Below are positions 1 to 10,790 of a DNA stretch of 64,000 bases, piece by piece. Origin of the DNA: Polyodon spathula. Lineage: Eukaryota > Chordata > Actinopteri > Acipenseriformes > Polyodontidae. The stretch covers positions 47,315,848 to 47,379,847 of the forward strand of contig NC_054535.1 in NCBI RefSeq assembly GCF_017654505.1, read 5' to 3'. Each line of letters starts with the position of its first letter. Position 1 is the first letter of the stretch. Under the pieces are notes generated by a model. That model had not been told where the DNA came from, ran no database searches, and worked only from the letters and a program-made list of their open reading frames with translations. Position numbers and translations under genes: made by a program.

Positions 1-796
1 TTACTAGCGGCAATAATTTAGAAATTACAAATACAACCAACACAATAAACCGTGCGGTTCAATCAGCAGCACACTGAGATCAGAAAACACAATAAATAGG
101 ATATCTATTTTTAAATGTGATTGTGGAGTGAAATAAATTAGTATTTTTTTAAATAAAATTATAAATCTGTAGCTACATTAAGCACTTCTAGGAAATTAAC
201 TGTTAAGTGTGAGGAGAACATAAAAAAAACGTCATCATATAGGCGTTACATTTTAATTAATGTATGTATGTATGCATGTACGTATGTATGTATTTATTTA
301 TTTAATTTATATGTATTACTAAAATAAATAAATTAAATAAACCACACAAATCAATCCTCGTTGGCATAAATATTAACATGAACGCAGACTTCTGTTTAGT
401 TTCATCTGAGCAATTTATTTTGATCCTCTTAAACATTCGGGCAAATTTAAACAGAAATAAAACAACAATGCAATGACTATTTCAATAATTATCAGCGACA
501 GGCTTTTTAACTAAATGGGGGCGCTGTGATTCGTGTTCTTGTAACTAGACTTAATAGAAATGCAGCTGGAAAAAAAAAAAGTATCGTAGCCCAACTCCCA
601 GCAGCAGCACCAAGCTCTGTTTTTTAGCTGACCAAAAATCGTGCTTCTACCTGGGGAATCTGCTCGCTGATCTGTCCTTAGCACTACGGCTTCCGAAAAC
701 GGAGATAGCCCTGGTGACTAGATAGTGCGGCGGATAGATTATGGTATTCTTAAGGGTAAAAACAGTCCCTAAAGAATGAAAACCTTTTAAATTCAG

Positions 797-829
<33 letters not shown>

Positions 830-1468
830 GGCTCAAGACAGCAATGCGATTAATGCGCGTTGAAATAATCTCCAAAAAAAATTAACACGTTAATTGCAGA
901 AGTTAACAGCAATTATGACAGCTCTAATATTTTTTAATTTAGTTACTGGTGCTTGCATTTTATATTTCTTAAACTTCTTTTTCACTCGGACATGTTTGGG
1001 GCTAAGTGTGCTGGAGGATATATGTGGCAGGGCAGAGTCCTGTCTGTAAATAAAATGTTGAGGTGATATATTTTGGTGGTAGTTGACAGGGATGGTGTTA
1101 ATTCCTATCCCTGCCAAATACATGTGAGAATGTAACCCGTTTGTTTACTTTTCGTTTTGTGTTTAATAAACTCCTTTGTCTTGCAATGTGGTTACCCACA
1201 CATGTGACATGAGTACCTTGTCACATTACTGTTTAACACTAAAACTACCGAGTGTACATACATACCTAGAACTACCACAGCTGTCTTTTTTACGTTCTAT
1301 TAAAATGCATATAAAACTACTACAGCGTCGCATGCTACGAAACTGTTGTTTCATACCAAACATATTCGTTACCTTTAATTCTGATTTCCACACTTGTATT
1401 TTACCATAATTTCTTTGTAAATCAGATGTTTTGATGTTATTGTTTGTTTTCCTTCAGGATATTCTTCT
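1..1468. other. Intergenic, no gene seen
   Basis: AT-rich sequence without a coding signal. It holds a (GTAT)n-like tetranucleotide run at about 262-304 and a (TTA)n run at about 800-829. No recognisable transposon remnant was found. Confidence 0.5.
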
Positions 1469-1765
1469 GGGCGAATCCCGAAGTTACCACTTTTTTTCCG
1501 CAATCGCCCGCGTCCAATCGGATGAATCTAGATTTGCTTAGAAAAAGACAACTGGGTAAAACCCGTTTTTTCAACAGTTTACACTGAATTTCGGGGCTAG
1601 CCGAGGCGAGTCTAGTTTCGTCCAACACTTCATAATCAATACTGGGCGAATCTGGTTCACCATGCTATTGATTTGGGTGAGTCTAGTTTGGTCCAAAGCT
1701 TCAACATTGATGCTGGGCCAATCTAGTTTTGCCTATGCCAATTATTTAGGCGAGTCTAGTTTTTT
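1469..1765. repeat. Degenerate minisatellite, about 36-bp unit around GGCGAATCTAGTTT
   Basis: A motif of the form GGCGARTCTAGTTT recurs at about 1469, 1519, 1605, 1643, 1675, 1713 and 1748. The last five copies are 32-38 bp apart and the earlier two are more widely spaced. A longer 71-73 bp period is also visible, in which gagtctagttt recurs at 1608, 1679 and 1752, so the array may be built from dimeric units. Confidence 0.6.
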
Positions 1766-2032
1766 TTCATTTCTATACTCTCCCCTGCCAGCTGCAAGTG
1801 CATACTGGGGTACCTGGCTCACCTCCATTTCTGACAACAATGTAGCGACTGTGTGCTGGGTTTCCAGCGGCAGTGCAGAAAAGGCAGGACACCAGGACGT
1901 GTTTTAATAGTGTTTTTTATAGCTCTCTCCCCAAAAGTTAAAAGTCCAAATGTCCTGTTCTTCAATATGAGCACGTAGGTACATATATGACCCAACCCTC
2001 TAGTTAGGGAAACAAAAGTTGTGTTAGTGTTC

Positions 2033-2034
<2 letters not shown>

Positions 2035-2088
<54 letters not shown>
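2035..2088. repeat. (GA)n(CA)n compound microsatellite
   Basis: An uninterrupted GA run passes directly into a CA run. The next 500 bases up to the LTR at 2594 contain no gene or other recognisable element. Confidence 0.95.
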
Positions 2089-2092
<4 letters not shown>

Positions 2093-2593
2093 AGGTATGA
2101 CATTGGTTTGTATACAATATCTGTACCGACAGCTTTACAAAACAAGCCCATGTATTGTACTTTTTAACTATTAGACAAAATATTTACAGAATGCTTAAAC
2201 ACTGCTGCTATAACCATGCTGCATGATTAATTTATTACATTATACCAAATCAACTTTTTATTTAAAATGAAGGAAAAACATAATAATGTTTTTGCTGACA
2301 TTAAAAGAATTTGGGCAACATAGTAGTACATAGAACGTTGCTGCTGATTATAGCTATACCCGCCTCTATAAATTTTACAAATTACTTTGAAATAAAGCAG
2401 GTAGGCATTTGGGTAGACACTGTTTATATATAACAAAAATCTAATTTTCTACACAATATAAAAATCAAAAGAAATAATTAAAGCACAGTATGAGCTTCAG
2501 TACCTATTGTTCACAAAACCACTTATTATTTTTATTAAATCTTTTTCAACCTTAATTGTTTCAATGTATAGAAATGGCATACTGTATGAATAA

Positions 2594-3185
2594 TGTAGCG
2601 ACAGGGCAGTCGTGCACAGACAATGGACAACATGGACTGTATCAGAGACTTGGGGAGGGATGGGATTGTACAATGCCCTGCATAAATGTTAAGTGCGAGT
2701 CTGTGTTAGAATGTGTGGCAAATGCATGCTACTCCCTCTCTCTTTAACTTGGATGCGACTTGATTAGCCCGCTACTGCCTGTCGTTAGTGGATGTGTGAT
2801 ATCTTGCTTCTCGCTCTCTCTCTTTTACGTGGGTGCCATCTTAATTAGCCCGCTACTGCCTGTTGTTAGCGGGTGAGTGTTATCTCTCGTTCCTCTCTCT
2901 CACTTTTACGTGGGTGCCGTCTATATTAGCCCGCTCGCGGCTGTTTGTGTGAGAGAGCCAATGGCATGTTGTGTTTTGAATGGACCAATGGTGTGAGACA
3001 CGGGTGGAGCTACTGCTATAAAAATGGGCACTGCGCTGCTAGCTGGTTGCTGTGTGTGAGCAGTCTATGGAAGAGCTAAAGACCATTTACTGAGGGAGCC
3101 TGCTGAAAGTGCTTTCGAAGGCATTAATAAAAACAAAAGTTGTAACTGCATTTGACTGCACGCTGTTTCATTTCGTCCCGCTACA
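2594..3185 (+). mobile_element. Solo LTR, 592 bp, with triplicated U3
   Basis: The sequence begins TGTAGCG and ends CGCTACA, the inverted TG...CA ends of an LTR. Near the 3' half it has a TATA-type box (TATAAAAA, 3017-3024) and an AATAAA signal (3126-3131), giving a U3-R-U5 order on the plus strand. Upstream of the TATA box the unit ATTAGCCCGCT recurs at 2763, 2844 and 2925. No internal retroelement region or second LTR flanks it, and no clear target duplication is visible, so it is read as an old solo LTR. Confidence 0.75.
2763..2940 (+). repeat. 81-bp U3 repeat, two full copies and one partial
   Basis: ATTAGCCCGCT starts at 2763, 2844 and 2925, exactly 81 bp apart. Each full unit ends in a pyrimidine-rich tract followed by TTTTACGTGGGTGCC. 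The array lies directly upstream of the TATA-type box, the place where LTR enhancer repeats are usually found. Confidence 0.8.
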
Positions 3186-3931
3186 AACCCGCTTAAGGCT
3201 AAACCGGTCTTTTTTAAGACTCATTTTCAGGTTTAAACTTTAGTTAAACCGGTTTAAGTGGATGTTGCAATCCACCCTGTAGGTAAATGTAAAATCTTCA
3301 CACAAGCATATCATAAGAGATGAACACTATGCCATGAGTGTAGTTTACAGTACCAGCTCTTGTATTGGCTCTCCTACAGTTTTGCTTAGTATTCACCTGC
3401 TGAAAGCAGGTAAAAACAGGCATGGAGAAATCAATCCAATTTCCTCTGGCTTTCTCTTAAGAAATCATTAATGATTTAAATATTCATGAGTATTCACAGG
3501 TCAGATTAATCACACAGAGTTTGACTTTATCTTGATTAACAAATAAATATTGTAGCACTGGATGAAATTTCTGTTGGAAAAAGAAGGCAGTCTTGACAAC
3601 AGAGCATGGTTCAATAGCTGGCAGGTTCACAGCAAGTAACACAGCTCAGAGCACACAATACACTCTGAATCCAAATACACTCACCTGATGCACCCTCTTT
3701 TATTCCCCCTCAGACCCAGACCCAGAAAACACAAAGTTACAAGTATGTGAGGCTTCAACCAATAAGTGCCCACTGACCTTTAACCAACAACAATGTAATA
3801 GATTATCACACTCCTCACCCACACAGAGTCCTTTGCAGCCGCATGGGGTTCATATAAACAGCATTTGGTGACCCCTGTGTAGACTGCCTGATCCAGCATC
3901 AAGTCCCAGCACCCTGCCACATGGTGCAAGT
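3186..3931. other. Unassigned sequence with a TTAAACCGGTTTAA palindrome
   Basis: No gene is visible. A perfect 14-bp palindrome, TTAAACCGGTTTAA, occurs at about 3243-3257, and a related AAACCGGT half lies near 3200. This could be the end of an unrecognised DNA transposon. Confidence 0.35.
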
Positions 3932-4016
3932 CAGTGGTTCCCTACACTGGTCCTGAGGACCCCCTGTGTCTGCTGGTTTTCATTCCAACTGAGATTTCAC
4001 TTACTTAACTAGACCC

Positions 4017-5361
4017 TTAACCCTTTGCGGACCAGGTCCGACATTACAATTTTCCCTTTCCAGTCCGATGTCGGACCCTGTCCAACATCATCAAAAAGAT
4101 GTAAAGCACAGGTCTGTAGTCGTTTTTTTCTCTAGAAAAAGCCAAGAAAACCTTTCAATGGTTGATTGAGACCGATAGGAGCCAAATGAAGCCGAAATAA
4201 AGGGGGGTATCTGATAACCCCATGCACCACAGAGATAACACGGACATAAACAAAGGAGATAGCTGCTTCTGCATCCAGCGCTCAGAGAATATCAGACATT
4301 TGCAGAGCTTTTTGAGATGTTATAGCAATAAAATAATGACTTGGATCTCATTATTGAGGAGTTTGGTGATAAAACGAGTCATCAGGAGAGGATTTATCAG
4401 TATGTACGTCTATAAAGAGGTATGTGAAAAATATAGCGAACAAGGGGTGGGCCTTGGCTGTAGATACAGTACTGAGGGTTTTTTTTTGTGCGATTCAATG
4501 CCTTTTGAACCTGTTTTACTCTGAAAAAAAAAAAAAAATTTAAACATTGTGTGTAAAATAAACAGCATGTGTGAAAATAAATTGGACCTGACGTGTCTGA
4601 CGAGCACTGAATAAATGGACCGCTAAGGGTTAAACTTAAGTTTAATATTTATTTTGTTACAGGTAAACGGCTAGCCATCCCAGAGTTATACAGGGCCATC
4701 TTACAAAAGTTAAGTTAGCGCTCCTTGCCGGAGTTAGGCTTTTGTGTTGTTTGTTTGTTTGTTTGTTTTGTTGTAGCAAATTTAATAAATAAAAAACATC
4801 AAGAGTGTTGTTGAACTGAAATTTAAGTCTCCTACCTGTGGTTTACAATTAGACATACCGCACCTCGGTATCACGTCATCACAACTTGGTGTGTGAAATG
4901 GGATGTGAACACCCCTACAGGTGTGGAGGATTAATAAATAAATATTGAACTTAAGTTCTTCAATAACGCATTTGTTCTCTTGAGTTTCTCTCTCCAACTC
5001 CACACACATGTGCCCTTCTTCCATACACCTCCCTTCAACGGGTTGAACCTGTTCCTTTTTAAAGGGCTTGTAATTACTTAATTTAAGTCCACCTGCCAAC
5101 AATAAATCAATTAACTGGGCCAACAAGCCATACCCTGTGGCCTTCTGGGCAATGTAGTTTCTTCCTGACTCCCTAGTAGTCAGGCCAAGACCTCTAGTGG
5201 TTGTACATTGAAATCACAGGGCATAAAGCTCTTTCTTTCCTCAAGCTTATATAGTACCCTTGAATAACTTTATTAATGCATGTAAAATAAACAGTGCGTG
5301 TGAAAATAAATTGGACCTGATACATCTGACAAGCGCTGAATAAATGGACCACAAAGGTTAA
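4017..5361 (+). mobile_element. piggyBac-type MITE (4017-4633) inside a larger TTAA-flanked unit with a second 3' end
   Basis: TTAA at 4017-4020 is followed by CCCTTTGCGGACC. The first 3' end reads GGACCGCTAAGGG then TTAA (4630-4633), and a second, related 3' end reads GGACCACAAAGG then TTAA (5358-5361). TTAA target sites and CCCT-type ends are piggyBac features. The 100 bp before each 3' end are homologous (AAATAAACAG, GAAAATAAATTGGACCTGA). The interior has only a broken reading frame of about 100 codons (4222-4524) of unknown identity. The outer hAT MITE has a single TTAA at this point in its other arm, so the whole of 4017-5361 is inserted sequence. Confidence 0.8.
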
Positions 5362-5420
5362 TTGAATTGATAATTTGCTTAATTGTTTTCAGCTCTTAAA
5401 AAGTTGCAGAGTTCAAGTTA

Positions 5421-5686
5421 CAGTAATCTGTCACTTATCTGCCCGTCACATATCCACCCTAACCATTTATCTTCCATGATCAACCTCTTCAGCAACTTCA
5501 CTTTATTATTGAACAGAGAAGATTAGTTCAGAGACTGTAGATCCTACCTACCAAAGTGTTCATATGTAAATAAATCATGTTCGCCTGCGAGGCATATCAG
5601 CTTTAAAACAGGATTAATTCATCTGACCTTTTACAAATCCACCCTTACTCTGATTCCACCACAGTCGGATATGCAACGGATTACTG
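5421..5686. mobile_element. Tigger/pogo-type MITE, 266 bp
   Basis: The ends are CAGTAATCTGTCACTTATC and, inverted, CAGTAATCCGTTGCATATCC, flanked by TA on both sides (5419-5420 and 5687-5688). This fits the Tigger/pogo branch of Tc1-mariner. It has no coding capacity. It is homologous end to end with parts of the larger copy at 53.4-54.5 kb, which retains a transposase start. It sits in the centre of the hAT-type palindromic MITE. Confidence 0.75.
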
Positions 5687-5876
5687 TACTTACAAATTGT
5701 TATAGCTAACTTGAAATCTGCAACTGTTTAAGAGCTGAAAACAATTAAAAAGGTCTAATTAAGCAAATTATCAGTTCAATTAAGGGTCTAGTTAAGTAAT
5801 TGAGCGATCAATTGAAATGAAAACCAACAGTCACAAGGGGTCCCCAGGACTAGGGTTGGGAAACACTGGTGCAAGC

Positions 5877-6071
5877 AATCAAGTCCCACAAGTTAACAGT
5901 TCCGGAATGCAATACAGCCACAAACAAAGCCAGTCCGCCTCCACCTGCCATTACAATACGTTTGGGTTGGTAGAATTTGGAATGCCATTTAATTAACTAC
6001 AAGATGGACAGCAGATGGCTGATGGTATTTTTACAAGCTTAAAGTAGTTCATACACTACTGAATTTGTTGT

Positions 6072-6123
<52 letters not shown>

Positions 6124-9100
6124 ATATATAGAAAAGTCTTGTTCTGTCTTTAGATATGGAAATCTGACTTGTTCCACTAGCCCATTGTTATGTACACAAT
6201 GATACAAAAGTCAGCATTAGATTCTTCAAAAATGAACAACTTTAGTTAAAATCTGAAATAACACATCAGCGGATTCTGTTTGTTTTTACATTATAAAAAT
6301 AAAAACACATTACTGGATTGTTTTATTCTTATTCCATGAAACAATTAATTCTAAAAAAGGAAGAAACAGTCGGTTGCATATTAACGTCCAACCTGTTGGA
6401 ATAATGTGTCTTTTATCCAATACAAGTTATTCACTGGTAATCTATATACTGGCAGGGTATCTCTTTTAATTTATTTTATCTTCTTTTTTATTGAGGGATT
6501 CTGGATGATTGTTTGTCAAGATAACAACCTGTCTTTAACACCCAGCACTTCAATGAAACAGAGATGGATAGCACCTCTTTGGTTATATCCCGGGAACCAA
6601 AAGTCATAAATAAATCAGGCACATAAATTATAGAATTGTTACTCCCGAGACCTTGTGGCAATCCAAATAAGACTTTTGAGAGGAAGTTTTCCTTCTAATT
6701 ATGTTCTCTGGGTTTGCATTTTGCCAAGCTTGTTTGAAGGCTAACTTTATCTTGATTATATGCATCTATAATTGAAAGGGAAGGTTGAAATAAGTGACGA
6801 TCTGATCATAGCTAACTAAAATTGCCTTTTTAATGAACAATGGCCACAGCATGTCAGAACTGTACCTAGATTTTCCTTTAGCACTGTTGTATTATTCCAT
6901 GTTTCTTATATTTTTTTTCCTACAAATATTAGAGAACTGTTCTGTATATATACATTTTGCAGGTATATATTTGGATGGGCATGTTAACTGGAAATTGCTT
7001 TGCATTTGTGCTTGTTATTTGCAGTACAAAGAGTAGACCCTTATGTACAAAAAAAAATAAAAAATGTTTGCTCTGTTAGCTTGCTCTGTTTTCTCTACAA
7101 AGTAATTGGACAGTAGAAGGGGCTTTTGAACAGCTCTCCGTATTTATGATAAAAATATAAAATGTAGACAATTTTTTTTTTTCTTATATGCCCATTTTGT
7201 AAAAATAAATCAAATAAAAAAATTGAGGCAGGCCATAGACTGGTATGAAATATGTAGTGAATTTCAAATTTGTACCGATAATTTGTTAAGGCATTAATAT
7301 GTCCCAACATAATTTTAGCATATTTCATATAATGGAAGTGATGGGTTTTTCTGTGCATTCTAATAGTGGTAATGATTATAAGAAGCAGCAAGCACTACAA
7401 ATCTTCCAAAATGATAGAACACAAACAATGTCTTTGCTCAGCAGAGAGTTATTAAATTAGAAAGTAAAATGTCTATTTTTCTAACTTAGCAAAAGATCTC
7501 AAGCAAATATTGTATTACCTGATAGGGCAGTAGACGGGAAAAGAGAAAAAAAAATAATAAAAAAAACGTTACAAATTACACAATAACTTATATATCACTG
7601 TAAACATACATAGTAGCATGCTTCTAATAATGCCCCTGAGGCTAACTATTGTAAATAAAATAATGCAATTGGGAAACTTTTATGGATTCTTAATTTTATT
7701 TCAAGTTTCCTTGTTGCTTTTCTTTTTTCTCTGCTGATGCAAGTCATGCAGCCATGTAGGCAACGTTACAGATGTTCAATTATATTGCGATCCGGGGATT
7801 GTGTTGGCCATGGAACCAATTGTGGATGGTTACAATACAACAGGAGAGCAGACGCGCTGTGTAAAAGTGGCAGCCCATACACAAGCACCTGTCACAGCCT
7901 GAGGGACATAAAGTGAACACAGAGGCTCCTCACACAGGGAGGTGGAGAAAATTGTATAAAATACTATTATCATCATTATTATTATTGTTGTTGTGGTTTG
8001 TTTATATAAACTGTTATTTTTGTTTTACTTGCTTTTTTTGTTATAATATTTTCTTGTAAACATGTTTTTAATGTTAAGTGTTAACGGTGAGTTTGCCAGA
8101 CAGCCAGCCAGAGTGACAGCATAGTGATATTTATTTGTCTTTCATTGGTGACTTGCATTGGTGACCATGTGAAGTTTGGTTTTGTTAGCCCCTGGCATCT
8201 TAAACAGCAGTTTAAAAATAACATTACAATGCAATATTTCCAACTGTGTAACAAAAACTGCGTATACCCTCACGTGTTTTTGAAGGTAAACCTTTTTGTT
8301 TCTTGTCGATTCTGAAAAGAACCAATCAGTTACTGTAGCTTATTTGACAGGTAATGAGGGACAATGTCATTTATGATGGGAAGTGCAGCATTGAAAAGTA
8401 TGCAAAAAGTGTTTACTAATAGATGACCATTACAAAATGAAATACACTTTTAACATAATTTGTACATTTTTTGTAGGAAAACATATTTGATTGACAGGAC
8501 CGGAGCAAGGGCTGCATGGAGGAAGAACCTCAGAAATAGAAATTGGAGAGAAGTGCTTTGTGACTTAGAAAAGAGGACAGGGTTTCCCCTTGGCTCGCAG
8601 GGAGCCACTCTTGTGGAGGTGAGACTGAACCAATCTGCCTCCAAGACTGGGAAGCAAGCATTGCTTCCCTCGAGGGGAACCGAAAATAGGACAGCGGATG
8701 ATTTGAAAAGATGAACAGATGGGATCGGAACGCCAGAAAAAAGAAAAAACATGCCAAGAGCCACCTCCAAGGAGTCGAAGCCTGATGACTGGGCTCTGAA
8801 TGGGAATAAGCTGCTCTCCAGCAATGGTGTAGTGGTAAATAAAACAGTGGGTAAACCCCCCTGTTTGGTCCTCCAGTCCAGACAGTGGATGTTTTTTTTT
8901 TTTTTTAACATCGTTTGACTATACTTGTCATCCTTTCAGCATCTTCCTATTAATTACCAAACCAAAGAAGTAACATCGCACTGAGTCACACACAGTACAG
9001 TAAAATGAAGAGAAATGCAATAAGTACACACCTTTGCAGTTAATGTTAAGTCCATGTACCACTGTATACTCTAACTTGGCTAAGAGAATATACATGTTTG

Positions 9101-9337
9101 CATTATTTTTTTTTTTATTTTAAATGGTGTTGTAAAGATGATGCCATCTCTACAAGTTTTAAGACAGCAAGGACAATTTTGTTGTAGGGATTTATGTTTT
9201 ATGCACTAAAAATGGAAACGATTTATTCTCATCTATTTAGTTTTTATTAAGTCCCCTACATCCCGCTTAACTTTGCAACAGTATCCACCTACCTTTTCTT
9301 CTATCTTTTGTGTTTATTGCGGTTAACATGCAGTCAG
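5877..9337. other. Intergenic, no gene supported
   Basis: A (TA)n microsatellite lies at 6074-6130. Scattered short open frames have no recognisable domain. The stretch 8460-8890 is less AT-rich than its surroundings and open in several frames on both strands, which suggests a repeat remnant rather than a gene, but I cannot name it. Confidence 0.4.
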
Positions 9338-9338
9338 A

Positions 9339-9386
<48 letters not shown>

Positions 9387-9395
9387 AATAATAAT
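9338..9395. repeat. (TTA)n microsatellite
   Basis: A pure ATT/TTA run that ends in a short inverted (TAA)n segment. Confidence 0.95.
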
Positions 9396-10377
9396 AGCAA
9401 CAAAATATTTGCAAGCATTGTCTTCTCTTCATAATCAGTGAACAAGCATTGCATGTCTTAAAATGCACTCGATTGGCTATTGCTAGTTAGCTCTTTGCTT
9501 CTGTTAACCATTAGGTCAAAGCAGGTGATTGACACCTGCGGTGGTGCAGCATTAATATCCAGAAAAATGTATTATATTCTCAGCGTCCAAAGCTAGATGA
9601 GTGCTGTGTGTATGAGTTTATGAAGTGAGCGCGCAGCCACATAACAGGCACGTCACTGGTCACAGCAAAAGTATTGGTCCTACATCTGCCCCTTATATGA
9701 GAAGTGTGTAAATGTTATATGGGCCAAATTAGAAGTAGGTAAACGGCGTTTACCTGCATATACCCTGGACTACACCACTGGCATGCGGAGAACCTTCCTG
9801 ACAGAGGACAAGGCCAGTGCGGCAGGGCCTCTATGGTTGGGAAATGAGCTTCACTTGTCCACTTAAGAGGACCCCCAGCTCCCCGCAACTGTGCCAACAA
9901 TGCAAAGGAAAGACATAGATGTTAATTAATAATACTTTTTTCTATTTTTCTGACTCTGATGAGGAATTAAAGACTAATCTCACCATTCAGTGGGAGGAAA
10001 CCTTTGGTGGTCCCAGCGGTGAGATAGCCCCAATTTAGGCATGCTAGCAATACTCTGTTGGGCCGAATAGGTACCAAGGAGAGAAGAACAAATTGTAAGA
10101 TTCCACTACAGTGGTAGACCAGCACCCCATTTTTCTGATTAAGTACTGGTTAACATAACATTGGCTACTGAGGTTGCTGCACCTATATGAGGAGATATTG
10201 GTATTAAATGCCAGCTAGATATGTTTTGAGGGTTCCCAAGGATTGATATAGAATATCATTTGTGTAAACCAAGGAAAGGCAGAATGAAATCCTGGTTGAT
10301 GGGTGCAGGGGTGAGGAGATTGCAACGGGATGAATTCAGTTGAAAATCAGATAGCTGGCTTGAGGAACACATGGGGA
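9396..10377. other. Intergenic with a perfect 19-bp palindrome
   Basis: AGGTAAACGGCGTTTACCT at 9737-9755 is a perfect palindrome around one central base. About 20 bp further, on the minus strand, the sequence reads CCAGTGGTGTAGTCCAGG, which resembles hAT-type transposon termini. No gene is visible. Confidence 0.35.
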
Positions 10378-10790
10378 ACAAATCAATCAATCAATTTTTA
10401 TTTTATATAGTGCCTTTCATAGTGGACCACCATAACAAAGCTCTTTACAAGATGCAGTAACAACAAGAAAATCCATAATACCTTAAATACAGATAAATGC
10501 ATAATACATGATATACAGTAAAAAAAAAAACAATGCATAATACATTAAATACAGTAAAAAATGCATAATACATGATAGTAGCATAATACATGAAATAGTA
10601 CAAACAACACAGCAGCTAATAGCAGATATCAGGCTTAAAGAGCATGGAAAGCAAAAGAGAACAGGTGGGTCTTGAAAGCTGATTTAAAGCGAGCAACGAT
10701 GGGAACCGAGGGATCCAAATGTCTGAACCGGGAGACCTGTAGACGAGAAAGAGCATTGGCAGTGATATTTATGCAGATTGTAGGTTTGCA
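10378..10790 (-). mobile_element. LINE 3' end (L2/RTE-like), minus strand
   Basis: Read on the minus strand, the end of a reverse-transcriptase-type frame (short segments such as FKTHLFSF-like, with breaks) runs into an AT-rich 3' UTR. It closes with GGCACTATATAAAATAAAAA and an (ATTG)n tail at 10380-10397, a tail style common in fish LINEs. Only the last 400 bp are present, a 5' truncation typical of LINE insertion. The clade is uncertain. Confidence 0.5.

Larger units (their letters stand above)
3932..5868. mobile_element. Near-palindromic hAT-type MITE (outer element of a nest)
   Basis: The left arm starts CAGTGGTTCCC at 3932, and the reverse complement of the right end starts CAGTGTTTCCC at 5868. 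Over more than 100 bp the two arms match, both containing TTGGTTTTCATT-like and ACTTAACTAGACCC segments. Flanks read GTGCAAGT (3924-3931) and GTGCAAGC (5869-5876), an 8-bp target duplication with one mismatch, which is diagnostic for the hAT superfamily. Removing the inner insertions (4017-5361 and 5421-5686) leaves an element of about 0.3 kb with no coding capacity. Confidence 0.85.

Noticed and set aside
8450..8911. Overlapping open frames of 75 to 153 codons on both strands
   Set aside because: Openness on both strands in several frames reflects composition; no conserved motif was seen.
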